DNA from: Gemmatimonadota bacterium
GTDB lineage: Bacteria > Gemmatimonadota > Gemmatimonadetes > Longimicrobiales > Gaopeijiaceae
Direction of reading: 5' to 3'
Assembly: GCA_028874995.1 (NCBI GenBank)
Contig: JAPPGM010000003.1
Location: forward strand, 1-35,721
Length of the DNA stretch: 35,721 bases
Position numbers and translations under genes: made by a program. Under the pieces are notes generated by a model. That model made no database searches, was not told the origin of the DNA, and saw only the letters and a list, made by a program, of their open reading frames with translations. Every line of letters begins with the position of its first letter. Position 1 is the stretch's first letter. Shown piece by piece: positions 16,136-23,962 of this stretch.

Positions 16136-16218
16136 GATCGGAAGGGGATTTCGAGGGGGCGTACCGTCGGTCTGTGGGGCCCGCTGGATCCGTTGGGACG
16201 GCGAGAGACGGGAGAGCT

Positions 16219-16260
16219 ACTTGGTCACTGACCAAGTTGAAGCATGAGCAGTGACCAAGT
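16219..16260. promoter_or_regulatory. Operator-like perfect palindrome plus a third half-site
   Basis: ACTTGGTCACTGACCAAGT at 16219-16237 is a perfect inverted repeat of 9-bp arms around one base. A third half-site, TGACCAAGT, is at 16252-16260. The form is typical of binding sites for TetR-like dimeric repressors, but the protein is not known. It lies between two convergent genes, so it cannot serve either as an upstream operator. Confidence 0.55.
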
Positions 16261-16344
16261 CGGTCCGGCGACGGCCGCGCCCTCTGGGACGGGTTCGTTC
16301 CCGTCGAGCATCCTCATCCTCGGTGCCGCGCGGGCGGCGGGAGA
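16244..16344 (+). pseudogene. Possible stump of a TetR-type regulator gene
   Basis: An ATG at 16244, directly downstream of the palindrome, opens a frame whose residues SSILILGAARA resemble the ILxAAxxLF start of TetR helix 1. After about 30 codons the frame runs into the 3' end of soxG on the other strand and all resemblance stops. Read with the palindrome, this could be the beginning of a regulator gene cut off by rearrangement. The match is short and may be chance. Confidence 0.2.
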
Positions 16345-16980
16345 TCAGAGAGCGGCTATCGCCTCGACGAAGCGCCGCTCGCCCCCGGGGGTCAGGCCGA
16401 CCGGTCCGCCGGACTTCAGGGCCGCGTCGGCAAAGGTCCGCCCGTAGCCGCGAGCCAGGGTCATCACCACCAGGTGCGCCGCGAAGGTGACGATCTGACA
16501 GGGCACGCGCAGCACCGGTCCCTGGGTGAGGAAGGGGGTGGGGCGCACCGGGTCGAAGAGGTCGAGGGGGGTGAGGTGTTCCAGGACCTGCGGGACGCCG
16601 GGGCCGACGAAGGCAAGCATGCAGTGTCCGTCGGTGGTTTCGGTGAAGCCGGCGGTCGGAGGCGTCGGGGGCGACGAGCTCTCGCCCAGGTGCCAGATCG
16701 CGACCTGGGTCCGGTTCATGCGGTTGATGACGAGAGGGGCGTGGACGCCGACCTGGCCGTACTCTCCGGGCACGGGCAGGTCCATGGGCCGGCGGGCGGC
16801 CACGTCGGCGTCCTGGAAGTCCCAGCGCCGCCTGTGGCTGAGGTCGACGAGGCGCGGACCCGGGCGGTCATCCTCGTCCTCGTAGCGCAGGACCACGGTC
16901 CAGCCGTCGCGAAGTTCGGTCTCGGCCGGGGTGGCGTCGAAGGAGACGGGGGAGCGGCGGAACGGGGGTCCGATCTTCAC
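16345..16980 (-). CDS. soxG: Sarcosine oxidase, gamma subunit
   Basis: A 211-residue protein starting with GTG at 16978-16980, which overlaps the soxA stop as GTGA. It contains LVDLSHRRRWDFQDADVAA and GQVGVHAPLVINRMNRTQVAIWHLGE. A closing segment VTFAAHLVVMTLARGYGRTFADAALKSGG also fits the SoxG family. In heterotetrameric sarcosine oxidase SoxG packs against SoxA near the folate site. Position at the end of soxB-soxD-soxA-soxG is the canonical order. The C-terminus ends at TGA 16345-16347, next to a region with operator-like and repeat sequences. A damaged second copy of the 3' half lies at 14048-14227. Confidence 0.85.
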   Translation of the reverse strand: MKIGPPFRRSPVSFDATPAETELRDGWTVVLRYEDEDDRPGPRLVDLSHRRRWDFQDADVAARRPMDLPVPGEYGQVGVHAPLVINRMNRTQVAIWHLGESSSPPTPPTAGFTETTDGHCMLAFVGPGVPQVLEHLTPLDLFDPVRPTPFLTQGPVLRVPCQIVTFAAHLVVMTLARGYGRTFADAALKSGGPVGLTPGGERRFVEAIAAL

Positions 16981-19900
16981 GAGCGCGGTTTCCCGCCTTC
17001 GGGGTCGTAGAAGGGCGGTGGGACGACCGTGGCCGTGCAGATTTCCGGGCGGCCCGGACTCTCCTCCTGGCGGATGAGGAGCCTGCCCCCCAACCCCACC
17101 ACCCCCTCGCGCACCAGCGCCATCCCGTACCGCCACCCCAGCGCCTCGCTACGGCGAGTCGTGCACACGTATCCCACGATCTCGCCGCCGTCGACCACCA
17201 CCGCCCCGTCGCGGGGCGATCCCGATCCCGGCCCACCACCATCGCGCCCGTTACGACCCCGCCCACTACCGTCCACCCGGAATCCCACCAGCTTCATGCG
17301 TCCCGGCTGCTTCTCGCAGGCCCTGAGCGCCGGTGCCCCGACCTTCTGCGACGCCGTGTCCTCGCGGTCCCACAGCCACCCCATCCCGATGTCCGTCAGC
17401 GTGACCCGAGCCTCCGACTCGGCCCCGATGATGACGTGCCCCTTCTCGGCACGCAGACAGTACTGCGCCTCCAGCCCGAAGGGTCGAATCCCGAAGTCGG
17501 CGCCCGCCTCGATCAGCAAATCCCACACGTACCGGCAATAGCTGGACGGGACATGCAGCTCGAAGGACAGCTCGCCGACGAACCCCAGCCGCAGGCAGCG
17601 CGCCTCGACCCCATCCCCGATGGTGATACGCCGGCATCCCAGATAGGGGAACCCCCCGTTCGAGACGTCGGAGTCGGTCACCCGATCCAGCACCTTGCGC
17701 GCATTCGGCCCCGCGATGTTCAGCGAGCCCAGCACGTCGGTGAGGTTCACCAGGTTGTAGTCCCACCCGTCGTAGCGTGTGTGATAGCGGAACCACTCCA
17801 CCGTCGGGCCCGCGCGGCCGGAGCTGGTGGTGAGGTAGTAGTCGTTCTCACCTTCCCGGACGACCAGGCCGTCATCGACGAGTTGCCCCATGTCGTTGCA
17901 CATCGCCGAGTACTTGCAGCGCCCGCGCCTCGCCCCGCGCATGTCGGAGATGTAGACGCGCTGCAGCGCCTCGAGCGCGTCCGGACCGAAGATGCGGAAC
18001 TTCCCGAGCGGCGAGCTGTCCAGGATCCCCACGTTGCGGCGCACGTTGCGGATCTCGTCGCGGCACGCCCGATCCTCGCTGAAGTGGCGGGCGCGCTCCC
18101 ACGCTCCGGCGCGGCGGAAGATGGCGCCCAGCCCGGCCAGCTCCCCATGCAGCGGCGTGCGCTTGTGCACGTCGTGGTTCGGCCCCGCCACCGTGGCCAG
18201 GCTGGGCGGAGCCAGCGGGGGCCGCATCGTGGTCGGCGTCGCGGCCTCGACGGGATCGCCTCTCATTTCGGCCATGATCATGGCCAGGTTCTGCCCCGCG
18301 ACCCGGTACTGGCCCGGCCCGAGCCCGAATCCCCCGAAGCGCTTGGCGAGTTCCGGCACGTCGAAGCCCTGGCGGGCGGATTCCACGACGTTCTTGTAGG
18401 TGCCGTCCTCGTCGAGGTCGACGAACGCCTTGGCGCCGCGGCCGATGCCGGGGCCGTGGCGGATACCGCATCCGGCGACCGGGCCGGGGAGGGCATCCGC
18501 GTCGCGCCGAGCGGTGGCGACCGAAGCGGCACCGTGCCGATCGGTTGCCTCTGCCTCGCGCCCGCCGGTGGCTGCCGCTTTGCCGGCCCGTTCCTGCGCG
18601 CCGTCGAGGCAACAGGTGACGGCACCATGTCCCGCCAGCCTCCCCGACGCCTCGATCGATCGTGGGTCGCGCAGCCCCGTCATGCTCCCGGCCAGGAAAA
18701 CGCCTGGCGGCAGCTCGATGGGCCGGTAGCCGTGGGTGTGGGAGCAGTAGGCCAGCCGCGCCCCGACGCTTGCGAGGACCCCGATGCGAGGCTGCATGCC
18801 CGCGTTGGCGACGAGCAGGTCGCACCGGAAACGACGCGAACCGGTGCCGTTCAGCGGACGCAGCTCGCACGCTTTCACCTGCCCGCGGCCCATGGCCCGT
18901 GACGCCGCCCATCCGGACAGCACGGGGATGCCCCGCTCCTCGAGCGCCGCAACCAGCTCGGCATCCTGCCGCCCCACCTCCCGCGCATCGGCCACGGCGC
19001 GGATCTCCACGCCCAGCTCCGCCAGGTCGGCCGCGGCCTCCAATCCCAGGTCATCACCCACACTGAAGACGGCCACCCCACCCGGCCTCACCGCATACGT
19101 GCGCGCCAACCTCCACGCCGCCCCCACCTGCATCACCCCGGGACGGTCGTTCTGGTTGAATACCAGCGGCCGGTCCATGCAGCCGGCGGCAACCACGACG
19201 GTCTCCGCACGGCACTCCCAGTGGCACTCCCGAAACGGGTCGTCCCCGGTACCCACCGTAAACCCTGTCACCAGGTTCTCTCCCCACACACCGGTGACCG
19301 GAGAGCTTGTGAAAACCTTCACAATCTCCGGGGACCGCGACCGCGCCTCCAACAACCGCGCCGCCAGCGCTTCCCCCCGCCGGTGGAGCGCCACCCCGTC
19401 GAAATCCCGCGTCCTCCAGTCCAGGTGACCACCCAGCCAACCCCGCCGCTCGAACAGACAGACCCTGAGCCCGCTCTCGGCGGCCGCCAGCGCCGCGGCC
19501 ATGCCCCCCGCCCCACCACCAATCACCGCCACATCCGCATTCAGATAGCGCTCCGCTCGCACGCCGCTCTCCGCCCGCCCGCCGTCACCAAACCCCACGG
19601 GATCCAGCACCCCGGTCCCCGCCATCCGCCTCAGCCCGTTCTGGAAGATTGGCCACGCACGCCGCGGACGATGGAAAACCCGATAGTAGAACCCCGCCGG
19701 CATCATCCGATCGAACGCATCGAGGAAGCCGAACACATCGCGGCGTGGGTCGCCCCGTACATTCTGCGCTCTCACCGACATCCCCGCCCGCAGTTCGGTC
19801 GTCTCCGCGCACTCGTTCGGCACCCCGTCGATCCTCATCAGCGTGTTCGACGACTCGCCGTCCATGCTGTAGAGCCCGCGCGGACGGTGGTATTTGAGGC

Positions 19901-20105
19901 TGCGCCCGAAGATTCGCACGCCGGCGGCGTAGAGCGCAGACGCAACGGTGTCTCCCGCGAAGCCGGTCACGGGCCGCCCCAGGAAGGTGAAGTCCAGGGG
20001 CCGGGAGAAATCGACCCGGCATGTCGGTCCCCCGGGCAAGCGGCCCTCGGGCGGGCCGGCTCGGTCCGCGACAACCCCCGCACCGTCGCGATCACCCATC
20101 CCCAT
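16977..20105 (-). CDS. soxA: Sarcosine oxidase, alpha subunit
   Basis: About 1042 residues, a little longer than typical SoxA. The N-terminal Fer2_4-like domain (GRPVTGFAGDTVASALYAAGVRIFGRSLKYHRPRG) lacks the cysteine set needed for a 2Fe-2S cluster, as is usual for SoxA. The dinucleotide-binding domain has VIGGGAGGMAAALAAAESG and a second Rossmann part (GGVAVFSVGDDLGLEAA). The C-terminal half is a GcvT-like folate-binding domain (RNVGILDSSPLGKFRIFGPDAL, LNIAGPNARKVLDRV, AEKGHVIIG). The complex turns sarcosine, tetrahydrofolate and O2 into glycine, methylene-tetrahydrofolate and H2O2. GGAGG precedes the ATG at 20105; 20099 is an alternative. A Gly/Ala/Arg-rich linker near residues 520-570 replaces part of the usual sequence. 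Confidence 0.92.
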   Translation of the reverse strand: MGMGDRDGAGVVADRAGPPEGRLPGGPTCRVDFSRPLDFTFLGRPVTGFAGDTVASALYAAGVRIFGRSLKYHRPRGLYSMDGESSNTLMRIDGVPNECAETTELRAGMSVRAQNVRGDPRRDVFGFLDAFDRMMPAGFYYRVFHRPRRAWPIFQNGLRRMAGTGVLDPVGFGDGGRAESGVRAERYLNADVAVIGGGAGGMAAALAAAESGLRVCLFERRGWLGGHLDWRTRDFDGVALHRRGEALAARLLEARSRSPEIVKVFTSSPVTGVWGENLVTGFTVGTGDDPFRECHWECRAETVVVAAGCMDRPLVFNQNDRPGVMQVGAAWRLARTYAVRPGGVAVFSVGDDLGLEAAADLAELGVEIRAVADAREVGRQDAELVAALEERGIPVLSGWAASRAMGRGQVKACELRPLNGTGSRRFRCDLLVANAGMQPRIGVLASVGARLAYCSHTHGYRPIELPPGVFLAGSMTGLRDPRSIEASGRLAGHGAVTCCLDGAQERAGKAAATGGREAEATDRHGAASVATARRDADALPGPVAGCGIRHGPGIGRGAKAFVDLDEDGTYKNVVESARQGFDVPELAKRFGGFGLGPGQYRVAGQNLAMIMAEMRGDPVEAATPTTMRPPLAPPSLATVAGPNHDVHKRTPLHGELAGLGAIFRRAGAWERARHFSEDRACRDEIRNVRRNVGILDSSPLGKFRIFGPDALEALQRVYISDMRGARRGRCKYSAMCNDMGQLVDDGLVVREGENDYYLTTSSGRAGPTVEWFRYHTRYDGWDYNLVNLTDVLGSLNIAGPNARKVLDRVTDSDVSNGGFPYLGCRRITIGDGVEARCLRLGFVGELSFELHVPSSYCRYVWDLLIEAGADFGIRPFGLEAQYCLRAEKGHVIIGAESEARVTLTDIGMGWLWDREDTASQKVGAPALRACEKQPGRMKLVGFRVDGSGRGRNGRDGGGPGSGSPRDGAVVVDGGEIVGYVCTTRRSEALGWRYGMALVREGVVGLGGRLLIRQEESPGRPEICTATVVPPPFYDPEGGKPRS

Positions 20106-20352
20106 CACCCCCCTCCACCTCCCGGTTCGCCACCGGATCCCTCGTCGTCCTGAACCACACCCCGCACCCCTGCCCGTGATACCACCATTCCTCCCGCGGC
20201 TCGCCCGGAATCAGCCGGAACTGCACCCACCGAAAGTGCTCCTCCGCGCCCAACCCCTCCTGCGTCGGCCGCGGCCCGCGCTCCTGCCCTCCGAAGGTGA
20301 ACTCGTACACGTCGCGTTTGCCGCACACCGGGCATGTCAGCCGAAAGGTCAT
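20092..20352 (-). CDS. soxD: Sarcosine oxidase, delta subunit
   Basis: An 86-residue zinc protein. Cys7, Cys10, His59 and Cys63 (CPVCGKRDVYEF ... WYHGQGCGVWF) are in the positions of the zinc ligands of the characterised delta subunit. Other family residues are FTFGGQERG and the WWYH turn. It stabilises the SoxA/SoxB complex and has no catalytic centre of its own. It starts 13 bp after soxB and overlaps soxA by 14 bp, so translation is coupled. The last residues (EGGDGDG) are an extension encoded within the soxA ribosome-binding region. Confidence 0.92.
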   Translation of the reverse strand: MTFRLTCPVCGKRDVYEFTFGGQERGPRPTQEGLGAEEHFRWVQFRLIPGEPREEWWYHGQGCGVWFRTTRDPVANREVEGGDGDG

Positions 20353-20365
20353 CGTCGCCCTCCCA

Positions 20366-21586
20366 TCAGTCCCAATGCCCGTACTTCATCACCGCCGCCG
20401 TCTCCCCCGAGTAGCGATTCTCCAGAAAACGTTTCAGCTGAAACGCCTTCAGCATCTCCGGCCGCTCGCCGCTCGCCATGTACTCCGCCATGTACTTCCC
20501 CGCCACCGGCCCCGACTTGAACCCGAAATACCCCCAACCCGCATCCAGGTATAGCCCATCCCACCCCAGCTCCCCCTCCATGATCGGCGCCATGTCCGGC
20601 GTCATGTCGGCGAGCCCTGCCCAGATGCGCATGAACCGCACTCCGCGCAGCGCGGGCATCAGCTCGACGAGCGCCTCGGCCTGGTGTTTCAGGTAGTACG
20701 CGGTCGCGTCGGTCGTGTAGTTGACCTGCGGATCCATGTGCGCGCCCGTGGCGATCTCGCCCTTGAGCGTCTGGTTCGCGTATACGTGGTATCCATTCGA
20801 GCTGAAGACGTGGTGCAGGAAGGGCTTGAGGGGATGGGTGACCATCGCCTGGATCGTGAGGGGGTGAATCGGGAGCTCGATCCCCACCATGGCCGCGATC
20901 GCCGTGCTGTACCCGCCGGCCATGATCCCGAGGCGGTTGCAACCGATGTCACCCAGACTGGTTCGGACCCCCGTCACGCGCCCACCGTCCGTCTCGATCC
21001 CCCGCACCTCGCACCCCTGGTGAATGTGCGCACCCCGCGCGCTCGCCCCCTTCGCCAGCCCCCACACCACCGCGTCGTGCCGGACGATGCCCCCCGGTGG
21101 ATGGTACAGCCCCGCCTGAATCGGAAACCGCGGACGGTCGGAGATGTCGAGCCCGGGGATCACCTCCGCGCACTGTTGCGGGTCGAGAAGCTCGGACTTC
21201 ACCCCCAGGAAGTTGTGCGTGCCGGCCAACATCCTGAACGCGCCGACCGAGGCCTCGCTGTGCCCCAGGCTGAGGTTGCCGCAGTTGAAGAACATGAGGT
21301 TGAAGTCGAGCTCGTCGGTGAGGACGGCCCACAGCCTCAGCCCCTCCTCGTAGAGCCGCACGTTCTCGGCGGTGCGCTGGTTCGCGCGAACGATCGCGGT
21401 GTTGCGCCCGGAACCGCCGAAGCCGATGTACTGGGACTCGAGGATGGCCACATCGGTAATACCAAAATCACGATTTAGGTAATACGCTGTGGCCAGCCCG
21501 TGGACGCCGCCACCGATGATGACCGTGTCGTAGTGCCGCTTGAGGGGGGCGGGGCGCCAGAGCCGGCGAAGTCTCAGCCAGTTCAC
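20366..21586 (-). CDS. soxB: Sarcosine oxidase, beta subunit
   Basis: A 406-residue FAD-dependent amine oxidase of the DAO family. The ADP-binding motif is VIIGGGVHGLATAYYL (about residues 22-37), followed by the ILESQYIGFGGSGRNTAIVR block. His170 in GGIVRHDAVV corresponds to the His that binds FMN covalently in heterotetrameric sarcosine oxidases. The end has LYLDAGWGYFGFKSGPVAGKYMAEYM, the flavin-site closing motif. SoxB oxidises sarcosine and sends formaldehyde equivalents to the folate site in SoxA. It lies 57 bp after a second DAO-family gene and 13 bp before soxD. Confidence 0.93.
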   Translation of the reverse strand: MNWLRLRRLWRPAPLKRHYDTVIIGGGVHGLATAYYLNRDFGITDVAILESQYIGFGGSGRNTAIVRANQRTAENVRLYEEGLRLWAVLTDELDFNLMFFNCGNLSLGHSEASVGAFRMLAGTHNFLGVKSELLDPQQCAEVIPGLDISDRPRFPIQAGLYHPPGGIVRHDAVVWGLAKGASARGAHIHQGCEVRGIETDGGRVTGVRTSLGDIGCNRLGIMAGGYSTAIAAMVGIELPIHPLTIQAMVTHPLKPFLHHVFSSNGYHVYANQTLKGEIATGAHMDPQVNYTTDATAYYLKHQAEALVELMPALRGVRFMRIWAGLADMTPDMAPIMEGELGWDGLYLDAGWGYFGFKSGPVAGKYMAEYMASGERPEMLKAFQLKRFLENRYSGETAAVMKYGHWD

Positions 21587-21643
21587 CGGCAGCTACCGGT
21601 CACGGAGCCCGCGGCAGCGGGCCGCGTTCCGCCAGCCAATCAC

Positions 21644-22957
21644 TCACCCGATCACCGAATACGACGAATCCGGATTCAGCGACCGCCGCCGGCTGAAGAA
21701 GCCGACATCGCACGTCCTGCGCGTGTACTTCAGCGGCATCGTGACAGGATCGGCGTCGTGGTCGTGCCCGCCCTCCACTTTCTCGATCAGCTCCGCCATC
21801 AGCTTGCCCGCAACCGGCGCGTTCTTGAACTGGTTCCCCGAAGTCCCCACGGCCATGTAGAAGCCCGGCAGATCCGACTTGTCGTAGATCGGGATCCAGT
21901 CGTCGGACACGTCGTAGAGGTCGACCAGCCCGCCCGTCTGGCCGGGAATCCCCAGACCCTTCACCCGCTGCGCCTCGCGCATCACCTGGGTCTCCCACTG
22001 GTGGGTGAAGCCGTTGTTGTAGTCGTCGGGGTCGTCGACCCACTCCAGCACGTCGCAGGGCGGGTCCTCGGAGCCGATCAGGATGTGATTGCCGGTGGTG
22101 GGGCGAGAGTAGCAACCGATGTCGCCGTCCGAAATGAGCGGGGCGATCTGGTGGTAGTCCATGTCGGCGGGGGCCGGGACGTAGCAGACCTCCTGCTTGA
22201 GGGGACGGGTGGTGATGTTCATCCCGTCGAGCACGCCGGCCATGCCGTTGATGATGGCGGAGTGCGGTCCGCCCACGTTGACGACGACCGGGGCACGGAG
22301 GGTGGAACCGTCGGCCAGTCGCACCCCGGCCGCCCGTCCCCCCTCCTTCAGGATCTCCACCACCTCGGTGTTGAAGCGGAACTCGCCGCCCCGGGCCTCG
22401 CAGGCGCGCTGAACGTTGTGGCAGGCCAGCGTGGGGTCGTCGATGTAGCCGGATTCGGGGATGTAGACCGCGCCGCGGACCTGCCCACCGGTGGGCTCGC
22501 CGAAGCGGTCGTCGTTCAGGGTGACGGGGGGACCGTAGGAGCGGGTGTCGAGCCAGGGGAAGCGGGCGGCGACCTCTTTGATCGTCAGGTCCTCGTAGGC
22601 GACATGAAGCTCGTCGAGCGCGGCCATCACGTTCACCAGGTCGTGGTTGCGGTCGTTCTTGTAAACCAGGCACCCCGTGTTCACGTACTTCGCCAGCCCC
22701 ATCTCGTCGGGTACGCCCAGGTAGCGACCCCAGTCGAGCCAGTAGAAGTAGCTCTCGCGGGCCATCGCGCAGCCGTCGGGGGTGGAATAGTGCAGCCGGA
22801 TGATCGCGCAGGTGTTGCACGTCGAACCGGACCCGGCGGCGGGCTGCTTGTCGACGTTGACGGTGCGGTAGCCGCGCTTGGCGAGTTCGAAGCCGGTGCA
22901 GACGCCGATCACGCCGGCGCCGATGATGAGGGCGTCGTAGTGGTTGTTCATGTCCAT
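21644..22957 (-). CDS. FAD-dependent amine/amino-acid oxidase (DAO family), SoxB-like
   Basis: A 437-residue oxidase with ALIIGAGVIGVCTGFELAKRG at the N-terminus, VDKQPAAGSGSTCNTCAIIR as the second flavin block, and FYMAVGTSGNQFKNAPVAGKLMAELIE near the end. The fold is that of SoxB, DadA and glycine oxidases, but the sequence is clearly different from the SoxB encoded next door, with a long C-terminal tail (KYTRRTCDVGFFSRRRS). It may oxidise a related N-methyl compound such as dimethylglycine or a different secondary amine. It overlaps the upstream TonB-like gene by 10 bp and leads the sox genes, so it is co-expressed. ATG at 22957 or 22951 are both possible. Confidence 0.85.
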   Translation of the reverse strand: MDMNNHYDALIIGAGVIGVCTGFELAKRGYRTVNVDKQPAAGSGSTCNTCAIIRLHYSTPDGCAMARESYFYWLDWGRYLGVPDEMGLAKYVNTGCLVYKNDRNHDLVNVMAALDELHVAYEDLTIKEVAARFPWLDTRSYGPPVTLNDDRFGEPTGGQVRGAVYIPESGYIDDPTLACHNVQRACEARGGEFRFNTEVVEILKEGGRAAGVRLADGSTLRAPVVVNVGGPHSAIINGMAGVLDGMNITTRPLKQEVCYVPAPADMDYHQIAPLISDGDIGCYSRPTTGNHILIGSEDPPCDVLEWVDDPDDYNNGFTHQWETQVMREAQRVKGLGIPGQTGGLVDLYDVSDDWIPIYDKSDLPGFYMAVGTSGNQFKNAPVAGKLMAELIEKVEGGHDHDADPVTMPLKYTRRTCDVGFFSRRRSLNPDSSYSVIG

Positions 22958-23346
22958 CCGTCGCCGGTCCTGAATGTGACCGTGAACGCGATCTTCACAC
23001 CGACGGGCTTGCCGTCGTAGCGGGCGGGCCTGAAACGCATCTGGCGGGCGATGCGCACGGCAACGTCGTCAAGCCGCGCGTAGCCGGAGCCATCCTTTAC
23101 CGAAGCCTCCTGAACCACTCCCGCGGCATCCAGCGTCACCCAAACAACCACATCGCCTCCGATGCCCGCCTGTCGAAGCTCCGGGGGGTATTCGCGCTCC
23201 ATGAGGCGCTCGAAGAACGCCCTGTTCGCGAGCCTGGGTGGTGATTCGCGGGCGCCGGACTCCGCCGGAGACGACTCCGTGTCGCCTGTTCCCCCACTGG
23301 CGCATCCGGCCAACAGGAGGGCAACGAAGAGCACTGGCTTGGTCAT
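22948..23346 (-). CDS. TonB C-terminal-domain lipoprotein
   Basis: A 132-residue protein from the ATG at 23344-23346, preceded by GGAGG. The signal peptide ends in a lipobox, VALLLAGC. The mature part is a TonB C-terminal domain: YPPELRQAGIGGDVVVWVTLDAAGVVQEASVKDGSGYARLDDVAVRIARQMRFRPARYDGKPVGVKIAFTVTFR in order. True TonB proteins are anchored by an N-terminal membrane helix and a Pro-rich spacer; this one would be lipid-anchored and has no such spacer. Stand-alone TonB-C lipoproteins are common in this kind of genome, role unknown. It is the first gene of the sox transcription unit, overlapping the next gene. Confidence 0.78.
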   Translation of the reverse strand: MTKPVLFVALLLAGCASGGTGDTESSPAESGARESPPRLANRAFFERLMEREYPPELRQAGIGGDVVVWVTLDAAGVVQEASVKDGSGYARLDDVAVRIARQMRFRPARYDGKPVGVKIAFTVTFRTGDGWT

Positions 23347-23495
23347 CGCAGGGTTCCTCCGGTCCTTGTGGCGCCGACGCCGCATCGTGATGGGGGACGC
23401 GTTTCGGCGCCAACAATGACCCTTCAGGAGCCGGATGACAATGTCGAGGCGGCGCCTCCGCAGCCGATCCGCCGCAAGGAATCGGCCGCGTCAGG

Positions 23496-23824
23496 TCAGG
23501 GCGACTGCCCCGCTCGCCGCTCCAGCCGCAACCCCGCAACGTACTGCACACCCATCTCGTCGGTTCGGACCCCCAAACGTGGGTGGCGTTGATCGTCACC
23601 TCGAACGCCTGGCGGTCCAGGACGTAGACCCTCGATCCGTCGGCGGTCGGGACCACGCTGGAGATCCGGGCAAACAGCGCATCGCCCTCCATCTGGTCAC
23701 CGATTTCGTAGTGCGGTTGGGTGATCCACTCCTCCACGGGGGTGAGGATGACGGCGGGCTCGTCCGTGCAGGTGGCGAGTGCGCAACAGGCCAGGGGGCC
23801 GAGGAGCGCGATCTTCTGGTTCAT
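23496..23824 (-). pseudogene. Internally deleted and frameshifted six-bladed propeller lipoprotein gene
   Basis: The ATG at 23822-23824 starts a lipoprotein signal (LACCALATC) and about 60 residues close to the neighbour at 23963-25195: LTPVEEWITQPHYEIGDQ versus LTPVEEWTAQAEYEFGDQ. After YVLDRQAFEVTIN the sequence jumps directly to the far C-terminus, ATHVWG, matching DTHVWG near the end of the paralogue. One missing G in the run at about 23569-23573 then shifts the frame; with one base restored it reads VRTDEMGVQYVAGLRLER and stops at 23496. About 300 codons of propeller blades are gone. As it stands the frame reads on into unrelated sequence to 23069. Confidence 0.8.
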
Positions 23825-23962
23825 GGGCGGTCTCTTCTGCATTCGGAGCCAGACTCCACTGCGGACCCACAAGGAACGCCAGGGAAGATCAACCGATAGA
23901 GGAAGGCGAACTCGCGATTCTTCGATGGCGGGACTACGAACGGCCCATCTTCGAGTCAGGCG

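Noticed and set aside
19700-20105. A 2Fe-2S cluster in the Fer2_4-like domain of SoxA
   Set aside because: The cysteine pattern needed for a plant-type cluster is missing; characterised SoxA proteins also lack it.
21500-23020. A 506-codon plus-strand frame
   Set aside because: Antisense of the DAO-family oxidase and its neighbours; no recognisable domain.
23069-23495. Downstream continuation of the propeller pseudogene frame as a chimeric protein
   Set aside because: After the frameshift the residues come from the wrong frame of the old C-terminus and then run antisense-like into the TonB-C gene; codon composition is not protein-like.
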